Assembly: GCF_029867415.1 (NCBI RefSeq)
Contig: NC_081183.1
Coordinates: 55,130,336 to 55,194,335, forward strand
DNA: 64,000 nt
Reading direction: 5' to 3'
DNA from: Vicia villosa
Taxonomy: Eukaryota; Streptophyta; Magnoliopsida; Fabales; Fabaceae
The notes under the pieces are model-generated. The model did not search any database, had not been told where the DNA came from, and saw nothing but the letters and a program-made list of their open reading frames with translations. Positions 1 to 11,925 of this stretch are shown here, piece by piece (the stretch's first letter is position 1; the number at the start of each line of letters is the position of its first letter). Made by a program: the position numbers and the translations under genes.

Positions 1-158
1 CCAGGAGTGGAGGTGTTAGAATTCTTAGGAGCATCCCTCAGAATAATCAATCTGATCTTCAATAGATGTTGTAATGCTTGAGCCGAAGACATATTGATTT
101 TGGTGAATTGACGCTTAGGTGCATCTGGCTTGCATCGTTGTTGTGGTTCTGGTGTAGA
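1..158 (-). pseudogene. Ogre-like gag C-terminal relic (Ogre-X)
   Basis: Read on the minus strand this stretch encodes a gag fragment with PKRQFTKINM, AQALQHLLK and a D-P-K-N-type segment. The same block occurs in Ogre-Y at about 9330-9480, and I recognise it as the region just before the zinc-knuckle of Ogre-type Ty3/gypsy gag. Only this piece is present before the left edge. It lies about 1.5 kb downstream of the minus-strand primer site at 1628-1645, which is too close for a full gag, so the N-terminal half is missing, as in Ogre-Y. It is non-functional as seen. Confidence 0.75.
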
Positions 159-161
159 GAT

Positions 162-412
162 TCCGAGTATCCGGGATTCGAGCTTCCGGAATGTGTATCA
201 GATAAGAATGTTTCAGAATGTCTGGGGTTCGAGCTTCCGGAATGTATATCTGATTGGAGTGTTTCAGAAGTCTGGGGATCAAGCTTCTAGAATGTTCATC
301 TGATTGGAACTTTCAGAATGTCCAGGGTTCGAGCTTCCGGAATGTATATCTGATTGGAATGTTTCAGAAGTCTGGGGGTCAAGCTTCCAGAATGTTCATC
401 TGATTAGGATTG
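162..412 (-). repeat. Tandem array, about 50-bp units (Ogre-X)
   Basis: About five diverged units, each with a GAATGT/TTCAGAA segment, a GGGGTTCGAGCTTCC or GGGGTCAAGCTTCC core and an ATCTGATTGGAA tail. Units alternate between two variants, so the real period may be about 100 bp. The array sits between the leader and the gag relic, the same place as the unrelated-looking array at 8685-9240 in Ogre-Y. Confidence 0.75.
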
Positions 413-1627
413 ATTTGTTGATGGTATTTGTCTAACCAATTGGTCGACCTGAAAGGAAAAGTTAGTTTTATGTGATGTTGCAAATGCAATCTTTTCAAGG
501 ATCTTTAGGAATTTAGTTAGCAACATTAGAAAATGGTTTGTCATTGCTTCGTCTGAAGAATCTTGATCTTTGTCTTTGAATATACCTCTATGAGAATAAA
601 GCTCACCATATCGAGTGGGTCATCGCCTCTCATTTGGGATACCTCTGAATTTGAAAGTATAAGGCTAGAGGAAAATAAATCCCCTTGCCCCTTGATAGGT
701 ACGGTGCCTCTGAATTGGAAGGTACGTGGCCAAAGGAAAATAAATCCGTTTGCTCCTTGATAGGTACGGTGTCTTTAATTTGGAAGACAAATGGCCAGAG
801 GAAAGTAAATCCTCTTGCCCCTAGATAGGGATTCCGTCCTTGATAAGAGCACCTGAAATTGTGCGCCCTAAATCCCTAAGATCCTTGAAAGGTTTAGTTA
901 ACATGATATGTTATGATGTCATGACGCCATGATGTTATGCGAATGCAATGCATCAGGCAAAGCGTAAGATAGTAGGGACAAATAAGTCCTACAAGCAAAA
1001 ACGTCAAGGAAATAAAAGGGTTAGATAACACACAAGCAAGTCACACAGGCGTCCTTAGGTTTAGAGGCTTGCATGGAGTTTGATCAGGTAACTACCCTTC
1101 CCCAAAGGTACTTCTATGGATAAGGATGATATCAGCAACGGGTTCTACCGAGTTATTCAGAATTGTCAGCCCTTCTAAAGCACCCTCGGACATGATGCAT
1201 TTGCACCATGCAATGATACTTTGAGAGAGAACCTATCTGAATTGTAGCATCGGGTAGCGACTAGTTCTCAACATTTGTCAAGAGTAGTCCCCCACTACGT
1301 TCCTAAAGGCCAAGATGGGTTAAAGGGTAACTAAAGGTCCTTGAGCTCTGGCGCACCCAAAGTTACATACAAAGACCTCCCTCATTTGAGAAAGGTGTGC
1401 ATATATCTATGGAGTCCTAACTCAAGCGTGAACTTCATATTGACTCATCTCCCACATATGCAAAAGAGGTCGCCATGACTATGCCACTCCTATCATAAGT
1501 GTACTTGAATCCAGGTATAGGATTCGTCCTTCATTTAATTCCCAAAACAACCCTGAAAAATAAAGCAAGTAAAGCAAACATTAAGTGATCCTAAACTTTA
1601 AGGTAACCCCTCTTTTAATTGAATATA
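413..1627 (-). other. Ogre-X leader (untranslated)
   Basis: This is non-coding sequence between the primer site and the gag relic. It is an inverted homologue of 7446-8684: the segments next to the primer site, around the gcaatgcat stretch and around 600-840 match in reverse complement. Positions 645-835 hold about three diverged copies of a roughly 60-bp unit containing GAGGAAAATAAATCC and CTTGATAGG; Ogre-Y carries two copies at 8258-8355. I see no supported ORF. Confidence 0.7.
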
Positions 1628-1645
1628 TCCCCAGCAGAGTCGCCA
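1628..1645 (-). other. Primer-binding site, tRNA-Arg type (Ogre-X)
   Basis: On the minus strand this reads TGGCGACTCTGCTGGGGA, directly downstream of the LTR end at 1650. Ogre elements are known to prime from tRNA-Arg, and this sequence agrees with that type of site. Confidence 0.85.
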
Positions 1646-1649
1646 GTTC

Positions 1650-3456
1650 TGTAATACAGTGAACTGACTTTTTTAGAAATGTTACGGATAGCATGAGTCG
1701 CCACCGACTTTTATTTTATCCAATTAGGAAAGGCAAAAAGAACAGGAAAGGCCTTTGAAAGATTTTGAGTTCGGGGGGTAATTTATACAAAGGGAAGGTG
1801 TAAGGCACCCTTTGCATCCATGGTTATCCATGGGCTCTTAATTGCTTAGCTCACTTGTTTGTTTTGAAAATATTTGAAGTGTCGTGTGTGAATAGTAAAA
1901 AGATTTCGTTAAGGACTTTAGCTTGTAAATAAGCGTACCCTTGTTTTGAAAGTATTTGAAAAGGAGGTGTGAAAAGTAATTTGAAAGTTTTAAATGTGAG
2001 CAAGCATTTAAGAGCACCTATCTAAGATTGTCTTTCTTGTTCTTTAAGTCTTTCGGGGGAAAGGGTCTATCCATACCATGAGAGGGCAGGAAATCTTTCA
2101 ATTGGATGTTTAAGGTTCATCGAAGTTATCGTTCGCCACAAGACTGTCCCTTGCCATAAAGAGGGAAGGTAGTCTAAGGGAAGGATATAATAGTCATTCT
2201 GTTTAGGCATCATGCGAGGATACCTTAGCAACTGGGACAATCATCATATTTTTTCGAGGCAGCATCGAGGGACTAGATGATTTTTATTCTTTAAGGCAAC
2301 CTTGCTTTAGGTATCCTCGGAATTGAGGGATTTGACTATTTAGTACAATTAGAGGCAACAGGCAACAGATAAATAAGGCAACAAGGCAACAAGAGAGATC
2401 ACCCTAAAGGTGTGTGGGTGCACAATCACGTGGTTAACTTCGATTACATTTATCTTGTAAAGTTAGTGATTCTATGTTCAATTCATGGTTTGCACTCCCT
2501 AATTTACTAACCACGCAATTTAAGAAAATGCAGAAATTAAAGGCAGAAAGGTAAAAGCCCTACACTATTACAATAAACACCTGTCGATACGGGAAAATTA
2601 AAGGCAAAAAATAAACCTAATTACTATTACAATAAAACCCATGAAGGGTAACAGAAAATAAGAGGCAATAAGAAAGGTAGAAAACTTTTTGTACATAATA
2701 GCAAGCAATAATAATGCGAATAAATTGAAATAATAAAATAGAAATTTTAAATAAAGGCAAAAATTAAATAACAGCAAACAATTAAAAAGGCAAAATATTA
2801 AAGAATGCATTCGACAATCACATAGTATGGGATGAGAAAAGAAGTTCACGGCAATGAAGAAATTCAATGTTCGAAAACAATTTGTGGTGTTCATTGTGAT
2901 AAATCTTAAATCTTACAGGTTAAGAGAAAACCTAAATTTATGATTATAGTTAATTTTAACAAGCCTAAAAAGAAAATCAAGGTTTGAAAACCTAAAATTA
3001 ATTAATTAGTCTAAAATTAAATTAATACCCTAAAAATAATTATTAGCCTAAAAACCCTAATTTAATTAAATTAAACCTAAAAATTAAAATAGTTAGCCTA
3101 AAAACCTAAAATTAAACTAATTGAAAATTATTGTCTAAACCTGATTAATTAAATTACCCTAAGATTCTCTAAATTAAACTCAATTGACTAAGTCCATATT
3201 AATTGATTAAATTATTAATTTTAAAAAAACTAAATTAAATTAAATTAAAAAACAATTAACCAAATAAAATAAAAATTTGTTTAAAGTTTAAAAAGAAGAA
3301 AAGGTTTTTTATTTTAAAAGGAAAAGAAAATAAGTGAATAAGAAGAAATAAATAATAAAAAAACCTGGAGCTGGAATTGTGTGTGATGGTCTTCTGCTGG
3401 TACATGGTAGGCCTGCATCTTGGTTCTTTCAATCTGGCCTCAATATGAATCTGGCC
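1650..3456 (-). mobile_element. Ogre-X 5' LTR, primer-side half
   Basis: This is the 3' half, in LTR orientation, of a minus-strand Ogre-like LTR. The end nearest the primer site (1650-1760) matches the end of the plus LTR at 7320-7423 in reverse complement. The stretches with AACCACGTGATTGTG and CAGGTGTTTATTGTAATAG also match. The LTR breaks off at 3456 where Ogre-Y begins and resumes at 13401. Joined across Ogre-Y the LTR is about 3.63 kb, and the distance from its tRNA-like motif to its end (about 1.94 kb) agrees with the intact plus LTR (about 1.92 kb). Confidence 0.8.
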
Positions 3457-6400
3457 TTTCATACCCCAAAATTTGCCCATACATTTTCTCCTATTCAAAT
3501 TCAAATCAAAACACAAAGCTCAAGACTTGACTGACGGTACACTCTCCTAAACAAACAACCCTCAAACTAGGGTTTTGATTTCTTCAGAGAAAAATCAAGT
3601 TCTGACAACCCAAGTGGACCTCATAACCTCTCATATGATTCAAAGAACCTCTATGCCAAATTTCAAGCCCTGATTCAAAGGATAGCTCAGTCAATGGCCC
3701 AAACGATCAATAATCGACTAATTGATCTAAAAGTAAAACAATGGTCAAACCACAGTCAAAGCTCCTGATTTTTTGTCAAGATCCTCATATTGAAGTATCA
3801 TTCACCATTTGATCAAGAATTGATCATGGTTCATCAAGGAAAGATAAAAAATCAACAAATCAAAAAGTTGCTAAATTAGGGTTTTGCATAGGAGAAGTCA
3901 ACCGAACTTTGACCAGCCATAACTCCTACATGGAACATCATAAATTCTACATCCAAAGCTCAATTTGAAGGAAATTGAATTCTCTACAACTTTGTCTCTC
4001 ACATGCCAAGTCTATAAATGCACCATTTGGGAGATATGGGCCAATACATTACATGTCCTCCAAAAAGGTTAACGAAAACACCTTTTGGGTTAAAACTCAT
4101 AACTTGAGCGTGGAATATTTAATTGAGATGAAACCAAAAGCATCATTTAGAGGACACTCTAAGCTTTCTAAAAAGCTCAAGAACACTTCCATACAATAAA
4201 AAATGAAGGAGTTATGACTTGCACAAGTTGGGCGAAATTCAAGAAGAACATGAAATCCTAATTGGACAATTTGGAGTTTCTTGACTAATGGGCCTAGGTT
4301 TTGAACTTCAAACATGCCCATGACCTAAATTAAGGCCTCTAAATCCATTCAAATTTTTTTGTAACCTTTATATGTATTTATTTGAATTAATTTGAATTTT
4401 ATTCAATTAAAAATCAAATAAATCAAGTAAAATTATAAAATAAAGGGAATAAAATGCATGGCTTTGGTTTTAATTATTTAAAGGCCCAAAAAATACCTCA
4501 TAAGATCCAAAAAACGTGATGATGTGTTATGGAGAGGGTTTGGACAATTTTAGAGAGAATTATAAGATTTTCATGCAAAATATTTTTCTCCAAACACATG
4601 AGATCCAAGGCCCATGAATATAACCCTAAATCCATTCCCTATATATACACCTAAAGTCTGCAGCCATAAGGGGAGGAGATTGGACGAAAAATAGACTTCT
4701 TGCAGCCAAAAGACTAGGGTTTCCATATGACAAAAGTGTGAGAAAACTAGGGCACGATCACAAACTCTTCCCAACAGGTTTCAGCCGATTCTAAGCACTC
4801 ATTCATCATTCCTAAGCGTCCAGCGATCACTCCCAATCATTACACAAGCTTGAGGCATCTCAGAACGGGCTAACATTGTTGCACCGGTTTGGTAAGAATT
4901 TCGAAACTCAAAGCTTTCAATTCATGCCATGTAAACTATTTCGATTCATATAATCATGTTCGTAGTGATGTTTACGACCGTTTAGAACCATATTCGTGAA
5001 GCTATAAGACCTGGATCGAGTTACACCATGGTTAGGGCAAGAGAGATACACGCTTTCGTTTTCATATTTGCATTCGTTTTTAGGACAAACGAAGGCCATA
5101 TTCTTGATCAAGGGACAATTTCATGTGGATCTGGTCTCTTCATGTTCTTGTATGCATCGCCTTTGTGTGTTTTAAAAATTCGCAGGTTGCAGGCGAAGGA
5201 TTCGTGGCAAATTCCGCAGCAAACTACCTGGGAGAATCCGCAGGTGTTTCCGTAAGTGCTGAGGTAGGAGATAATGAACAGTACCCCCCAGCCTTGACCG
5301 CGTGCGTGGCTAGACCTTATTCGTGGGTCAACTCTCACGCTCTCTCCCCATCAAGGATTGGCTGAAAGCGCAACAACCGGGCCCGCTTCTGAGTTTTAGT
5401 TTGACTTTCATTATAAAAAGCTTGTTTAATATTTAATAATTCTTGTTTGCTTTAGTATCAACAAATTGAAATAGGTGTGTTGGCTAAGCGTGTCCGCATC
5501 TGACTTGCAAGACCTGGGTTCGATCCCAGGTAATGGCATTATTTTTCTTCTTTGTATTTACTTACAGGTTCTGTGCGTGCTACCTGAAGGAGGTGTAGGG
5601 AATGCCCTCATGTCAAGGCCCTTGGATGATCTCATAGATGGATCCAGCACCTACAAATCTACAAGTCTACCATGGACCTTCACAAACTCATCACACCATA
5701 CCAGAGCTAAGTTTTTTTTCTACTTTTTTATTTATTTATTTCAATTACATATTTCCTCTTCTTTTTATTTACTTTAGCAAACTATTTTCTTTTATTTTTA
5801 TTAACTAATAATCATTATTTTCTTTTCTAGAAAAACACATTAATTAAAATAATATTTTATTTTAATTATTAATTTTAATCGAAACTTGATTTTTCTACAA
5901 TCCTATCAATGATTGTTTTTTTTAAAACAATAAAACCTATCATTTTTGTATATACCTGTAAGTTTTGTTAACTTCGATCCATTTATAAACCTTGTTAGCC
6001 TTAAGTTTACTGGTAGGTGTTGCCCATTAACCCTTTTAACCTTTGGCTCATTCAGGGCTTGCCTTCTGCCACGCCCTTTTTATTTTGCCTAAATTATTAT
6101 TATCTTAATTTTTAATCTGCCACGTTATAATTGTTGGGATCACTCATACACTAACACTACTCTTCTTCATGCCTAATTTTGAGGATTAATCACTATCCTC
6201 CGACTATGCACCAGGGCAATCAAAAGCTAAGTTCTGATCCCTCTTTATTATTTAAATTATTTTTACCTTTGATTTTAATTTTTGCCTTATGGTTTAAATT
6301 ACTTTCAACTGTCAATGAATTACTCATACACTTACCGCTATCATTTTCCGTTTAATTCTCAGCTGATCAGGGTCAATCGAAGATTCGAGGAAGATCAAGG

Positions 6401-7423
6401 CTGAAGACTGCAATTTAATTTTATGTTTTAATTTCCCCCATCCCCGCAGGTGTTTATTGTAATAGCGTAGGATTTTTATCTTTCCGCCTTTAATTTCCGT
6501 ATGATTTTAACTGCGTGGTTAGTAAAATAGGGAGTGCAAGATTATTAATTGAACCTAGATCATTAACTTATAAGATAAATGTCATTGAAGTTAACCACGT
6601 GATTGTGCCACACACACACCTTTAGGGTAATCCCTCTTGTTTCCTTATATTGTTGCCTTAATTGTTGCCTGTTGCCTCTAATTGTACGAAATAGTCAAAG
6701 TCCCTCGATTCCGAGGATACCTAAGCAAAACAAATGTTACTCTCACTTCATCATCATAAGATCATAGTCCCTTCGAAGTTGCCTTAACAAATGATCTAGT
6801 CCCTCGAAGTTGCCTCGGTAAATGATGATTCGTCCCTATTGCTAAGGTATCTTCGCATGATGCCTAAAAAGATTAATGACTATTATATCCTTCCCTTAGA
6901 CTACCTGCCTTCTTTATGGCAAGGGATAGTCTTGTGGCGAACGATTATTCTTGATGACCCGTACATCCAATTGAAAGACTTCTTGCCCTCTCATGGTATG
7001 GATAAATCCTTTCGCCCGAAAGACTTAAAGAACAAAAAAGACAACTTAGGGTAGGTAGTTCTTAATTGCTTGCTCACACATTCGAAATCAAAATACTTTT
7101 CACACCTCCTTTTCAAATACTTTCAAACAAGGCTACGCTTATTTACAAGCTAAAGTCCTTAACGAAATATTTTTACTATTCACACACGACACTTCAAACT
7201 TTTCAAACAAGCAAACAAAGTGAGCTAAGCAATTAAGAGCCCATGGATAACCATGGATGCAAAGGGTGCCTTACACCTTCCCTTTGTATAACCTACCCCC
7301 GAACTCAAAATCTTTCAAAGGTCTTTCCTGTTCTTTTTACCTTTCCAATTGGATAAAATAAAAGTCGGTGGCGACTCTTGCTTACCGCGACATTTTCTTT
7401 AAAAGTCAGTTCACCGTATTACA
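3457..7423 (+). repeat. Ogre-Y 5' LTR (3967 bp)
   Basis: The start resembles the other two Ogre-like LTR starts in the window (ATACCCCAAAATTTGCCC at 39775 and, reversed, at 15211-15233). The end GTATTACA lies 4 bp before the primer site. Length agrees with the 3994-bp solo LTR at 39771. The initial TG is mutated to TT. The interior is AT-rich with no supported coding sequence, and it carries a tRNA-like motif at 5480-5530. Confidence 0.85.
5480..5530 (+). other. tRNA-like motif inside Ogre-Y LTR
   Basis: An A-box-like TGGCTAAGCGTG (5481-5492) is followed 24 bp later by a B-box GGTTCGATCCC (5517-5527), the two internal RNA polymerase III promoter elements of tRNAs. There is no convincing cloverleaf or acceptor stem, so this is not called as a tRNA gene. 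It is probably a captured tRNA- or SINE-head-derived segment. Confidence 0.5.
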
Positions 7424-7427
7424 GAAC

Positions 7428-7445
7428 TGGCGACTTTGCTGGGGA
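7428..7445 (+). other. Primer-binding site, tRNA-Arg type (Ogre-Y)
   Basis: TGGCGACTTTGCTGGGGA lies 4 bp after the LTR end. It differs by one base from the site of Ogre-X. Confidence 0.88.
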
Positions 7446-8684
7446 TGCTTCCGAATAAAAGAGGGGTTACCTTAGAGTTTAGGATTCACTTTAATTGTTT
7501 GATTTGTCTGCTTTATATTTCAAAGGCTGTTTTGGGTATTTACTTGTGTGAAATATCCTAACCCGGATCTGAGAACCTTAGGTATGTGGCATGAGACCAG
7601 GGAGGCTGTACGACATGTATCGTTATGGTTGAACTGGTGGCCACCGTTAGTGCGATGCTTTGGTTTGTCCTGATGGCCCTTGAATATGATCGAGGAGACA
7701 TTTGGCTACCGCGTGGTGTCACAAGCACTAATTCGCCCTTAGAACCTTAGTTGAACTTGACTTTGGCCTATAGGAAGTAGCGAGATAGTTGGCTTTGGAT
7801 TCCTGACTAAAGCCGGTTGATACTCGATGCTACACTCATTGAGATTGGACTCTAGGGATGCTTTTGGCTGGCCGATCGAATGCCATGTTGAGACAATGCC
7901 CGCGAGAAAGATCAGGGATATGAGCACCATAGAACCCGGTTACTCTTCTAGGACAGGTTGAACCAACTTAACTTCAGTGGGGAGGGTACTTACCTACAAA
8001 CTTCATGCAAGCCCTTAAACCTAAGGACACTTGTGTGACTTGCTTGTGTTTGCTACTAACCTTTGTTTTCCTTGCAGGTTTTGTCAAAAGACTTGTTTGC
8101 CCTTACTATCTTACGACATACTTGATGCACTGCATTCGCATAACATCATGACATGATAAGCATAACATGATTTAACTAACCCTTTCAAGGATCTTAGGAA
8201 TTTAGGGCGCACAATTTCAGGTGCTCTTATCAAGGACTAAATTCTAATCAAGGGGCAAGAGGATCTATTTTCCTCTAGCCACATACCTTCCAAGTAAAAG
8301 GCTCGGCACCTATTAAGGGGCAAGAGGATTTATTTTCCTCTAGCCATGTACCTTCAAATTCAGAAGTTCCCGAATCAGAGGCGATGACCCACTCGATATG
8401 GTGAGCTTGATTCTCAAAGAAGGATGTTCAAAGACAAGAGTCAGAATTCTTCAAACAAATATGCGACCAAATCCCTTTCCAATGTTGCTAACTAAATTCC
8501 TTAAAGATCCTTGAAAACATTTCATTTGCATTGCATATTTCTAACTTTGTTTTCAGGTTCCGCCTCGACAATCATTCCTCTCAGATATAATCGAGCTGGA
8601 GATTCATTCTGACGAGCCTTTTTACATTCCAAAACTTCGTCAAATAACTCATCGACTCTAACGAGCAAGCATTCTCTATCAGAT
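7446..8684 (+). other. Ogre-Y leader (untranslated)
   Basis: Non-coding and homologous in inverted orientation to 413-1627. It includes two copies of a roughly 60-bp direct repeat at 8258-8355 (core GGGGCAAGAGGAT followed by TTATTTTCCTCTAGCCA). The short ORF on the minus strand at 7739-7930 has no recognisable feature. Confidence 0.7.
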
Positions 8685-9240
8685 ATGGTCTAATGTATGA
8701 CCCGTTCCGGTATTTCTCAATCAAATATGGTCTAATGTATGACCCGTTCCGGTATCTTCAGTCATATATGGTTTAATGTATGACTCGTTCTGGCATTATT
8801 CATCAGATATGGTTTAATGTATGACTCGTTCTGGTATTCTCCTTCAGATATGGTTTAATGAATAACTCGTTCTGATATCCTTCCTCAAATATGGTCCAAT
8901 GTATGACTCGTTCTGACACCCTCCAACAGATATGGTCTAATGTACGACTCGTTCTGCTATTCCAACAGATATGGTCTAATGTATGACTCGTTTTGCTATT
9001 CCTCAACAGATATGGTCTAATGTATGGCTCGTTCTGATATTCCTCTTCAGATATGGTCTAATGTATGGCTCGTTCTGATATTCCTCCTCAGATATGGTCC
9101 AATGTATAACTCGTTCTGACATCCTTCAACAGACAAGGTCTAAATGTATGACTCGTTCTGATATCCCTCAATATATATGGTCTATTTGCTCTGACGTCCT
9201 CTATCACATATGGTCTAAATGTATGACCCGTTTCTCTCAT
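8685..9240 (+). repeat. Tandem array, about 40-bp units (Ogre-Y)
   Basis: About 13-14 diverged units of roughly 36-46 bp. Each contains AGATATGGTCTAATGTATGA and CTCGTTCTG. It lies immediately before the gag relic, as does the different array of Ogre-X. Short ORFs across it on both strands are products of the repetition. Confidence 0.85.
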
Positions 9241-9253
9241 CACGAACAACGTT

Positions 9254-9655
9254 GTGCACAATCTGAAAGGTCGCAATGAACACAACCAAACTGTGGGGAC
9301 AATTCTGATCTCTACACCAGTTCCACAACAAAGACGCAAGTCAGATGTACCTAAGCGTCAATTCACTAAGATCAATATGTCATTGGCTCAAGCATTACAA
9401 CACCTACTGAAGTCGGAGTTGATCACTTTAAAGGATCCCCCTAAGAATCCTAGTACTTCTGCTCGTAGCTATAATCCTAATGTGAGGCGTGCATATCACT
9501 CTGATAGTCCTGGTCATGATACAAATAGTTGTTGATCATTGAAAACCAAGATTCAAGACATGATTGATGCTGGAGAAGTTGAATTCAACCCTCCTGAAAC
9601 CCCTGTGGTGATCACCGCTCCTATGCCTAGTCATGACAAGATTGATTGACGTCTC
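9254..9655 (+). pseudogene. Ogre-like gag C-terminal relic (Ogre-Y)
   Basis: The frame reads PKRQFTKINM, then AQALQHLLKSE, then AYHSDSPGHDTNSC, a zinc-knuckle-like CCHC relative as found at the end of Ogre gag. A TGA (at 9533-9535) interrupts it after the knuckle, the same frame continues with KIQDMIDAGEVEFNPPETP, and a second stop follows near 9648. The N-terminal capsid part is absent and the following DNA is 3' non-coding, so protease and all of pol are missing. This is a relic and not a working capsid gene. Confidence 0.8.
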
Positions 9656-11920
9656 GACGGACGAACTTTTGGATCATTATATCTACTTTCATTTGCAAGT
9701 TCTTTCCTGTTTGTTTAAACATTTGACTCATGATAGACATTATCTGTTTTAATAATCATCATCAGTGCATTGCATATATTTGTTTTGAATAAATTATTTC
9801 GCTATCACTCATTTTAAATTGCGTATTTACTTTGCATATGTTTGACGTTTATTCAACTCCTACTAAGCTGTAAGCCTTTTGAGGGAGGATGATGAAAACG
9901 ATACCGCAACCTCATACAATATGCTTTTGAACGGACTATGTTGACGATGTACAGGCATTGTTTCAATTCCTAAACAGTGGAGATATAAGGATGTTAATCC
10001 CTCGTCAACCCCTTTGAGCCTAAGAAGTAGAAGTTTCTTTCTTGTACTAATTAAAACCCTTGATCATAACCTGGGGCAGGGTAGTTCTCAGTTAATTTGG
10101 CTGTGCATTCTATTTTAAGAGAATCATTCAGTACACCTTTCAACAAAGGTTTCAATCACAAACGTTCAACCGCACATATCAAAGAAGTGTTGGAGACATC
10201 AATCAAAAGCCAATGATGGTTCACCAATCATTAAGCAAGGCAGTCAATATCTTTCAAAAAGAAAAAAGGATGATGACAAAACATATATATATAGAGAAAA
10301 GCCTGCTAAGTCAAAATCAAAAAGATGACTTAGGCAAAAATCAAGGCATCCCGCTGACTGTAAGTTCAAAAAAGACAGTTCAGGCAAAAGTTAGGGATAT
10401 AAAAAAAAATGAAAAAGAGAAGTCAATAAACTCCTGAACAACATAATGTTGTGACTACCAAAAGGAAGAAGAGACTGCCATCTCAAAAAGTTCTCTTTGC
10501 TTGTGAACCACCAACATTATCAAAAGCGCAAATCCAAAAGTCTCTTAGAACCTGAATGCATAAGTTGAATCAACTGAGCTTAGGATTGAAGATCATCACG
10601 AAGAGGGATGGGTACAATCAAATTTTGAGCCTTTATCCTTTGTTTCTTAAACCGTGAACCAAGCCACGTTACAACCCTTGAAAGTCCTAATTGAAGCATG
10701 GTTAGTTCGAAAGCATACTGTCACCAAAAAGGTATCCCGACTCCTTAAGGTTTACTAAAAATGCTGAGTTGATATTTCATTTTTACAAACAGCACGTTTT
10801 TACAAACATCACAGTGTTACAAATATCACGTCTTTACAAATATCACGCTTTTACATCTCCAGTTTTAATGTTTTTCAAAAACTCAAGACAGACGTATGCA
10901 TTGCATCTCATGAACTCATTATTAAACATATTCTGCTACATAATTTCAAAATGTTAGCATCAGAATAAACTTGCACAGGGTATGGCTAATGACTGAAGGT
11001 TATCCCGACAAACAAAATTACTCCAAGAAGCCGTGTCTCTTACGTATACAAGGGGCATGACATGTTTTGTCCAATCAATCTGGGGCAATCAAGTCAAGAT
11101 TCCGAGAATCTCTCATGGATGCTCGAACAATCAGGGGCATGCATCCAAGTATATCTAAAGCTACTCCTCAATCAACGTGAGACATTGTCATGAGCCTATG
11201 ATTACTGGGGGCATATCGCCCATAGTGAACATCTCATAAAGTCCTCGCGAGGCGAATCTTTCCAAAGTTCCTGCTAACTGGAGCAAATCTATGCAAGTCC
11301 AGTTCAACATCTTGATCAATACTCAGTGGCGTGTCCTGAATCAAGTAGTAAGTTACTATGATACTGGGGGCAACTTCCAAGACACCCACATCTCCCTACA
11401 GAGCCAGGTTCATAAGATCATATCCCCACAAAGTAATCATTAAGAAGATATCTTCAAAAGCTCTCGTCCCGGGAAAGATATGGATCCCCCAACAGAGTTT
11501 ACATCTTCAACACTGTCGTCTCTCCAACAATTTGCTCTTCGCCAACATGGTTTATTAATGTCTTTATCCCCAATCAGGGAACATCAAGTCACTGATCATC
11601 CCCAAGCGGAAACCATGAATCCCCAGCTGAGCATCTTCAAGATAGGATCAAACGTCAAAATCACAAAGACATAGAGATTTATTTTCTCAATCAAGACAAC
11701 ACAAATCATATTCACATATCACATGTCATAAACATAGTCATACAAGTGCATACATATTCATACATAATGCATAAAGCATCGCGACAAGTGCGTGCATAAC
11801 ATGCGAGGTTCTCATTTATTTTGAGAATCGCGTCACATAAACGCATTACATGCATCATGACATGGCATAAAAGACTAGCTTTACCTTTTTCAGGTTACTG
11901 CTACAGTCAAATAAATATTA
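9656..11920 (+). other. Ogre-Y 3' untranslated region, first part
   Basis: Non-coding. It includes stretches typical of Ogre 3' regions, such as CCCTCGTCAACCCCTTTGAGC and TGGGGCAGGG around 10000-10085. Small ORFs (for example 10213-10437 and 11358-11558) show no domain and no frame conservation that I can support. Confidence 0.6.
10779..10857 (+). repeat. Short tandem repeat, 17-18 bp units
   Basis: About five copies of a TTTTACAAACATCACG-like unit in the Ogre-Y 3' region. Confidence 0.65.
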
Positions 11921-11925
11921 TCTAC

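Noticed and set aside
5480..5530. A tRNA gene
   Set aside because: Only the A- and B-box are convincing; acceptor and anticodon stems do not pair well. The same holds for 13520, 15100 and 16929.
8685..9240. Regularly spaced repeats resembling a CRISPR array
   Set aside because: Units are contiguous and diverged, with no unique spacers, in a plant retroelement.
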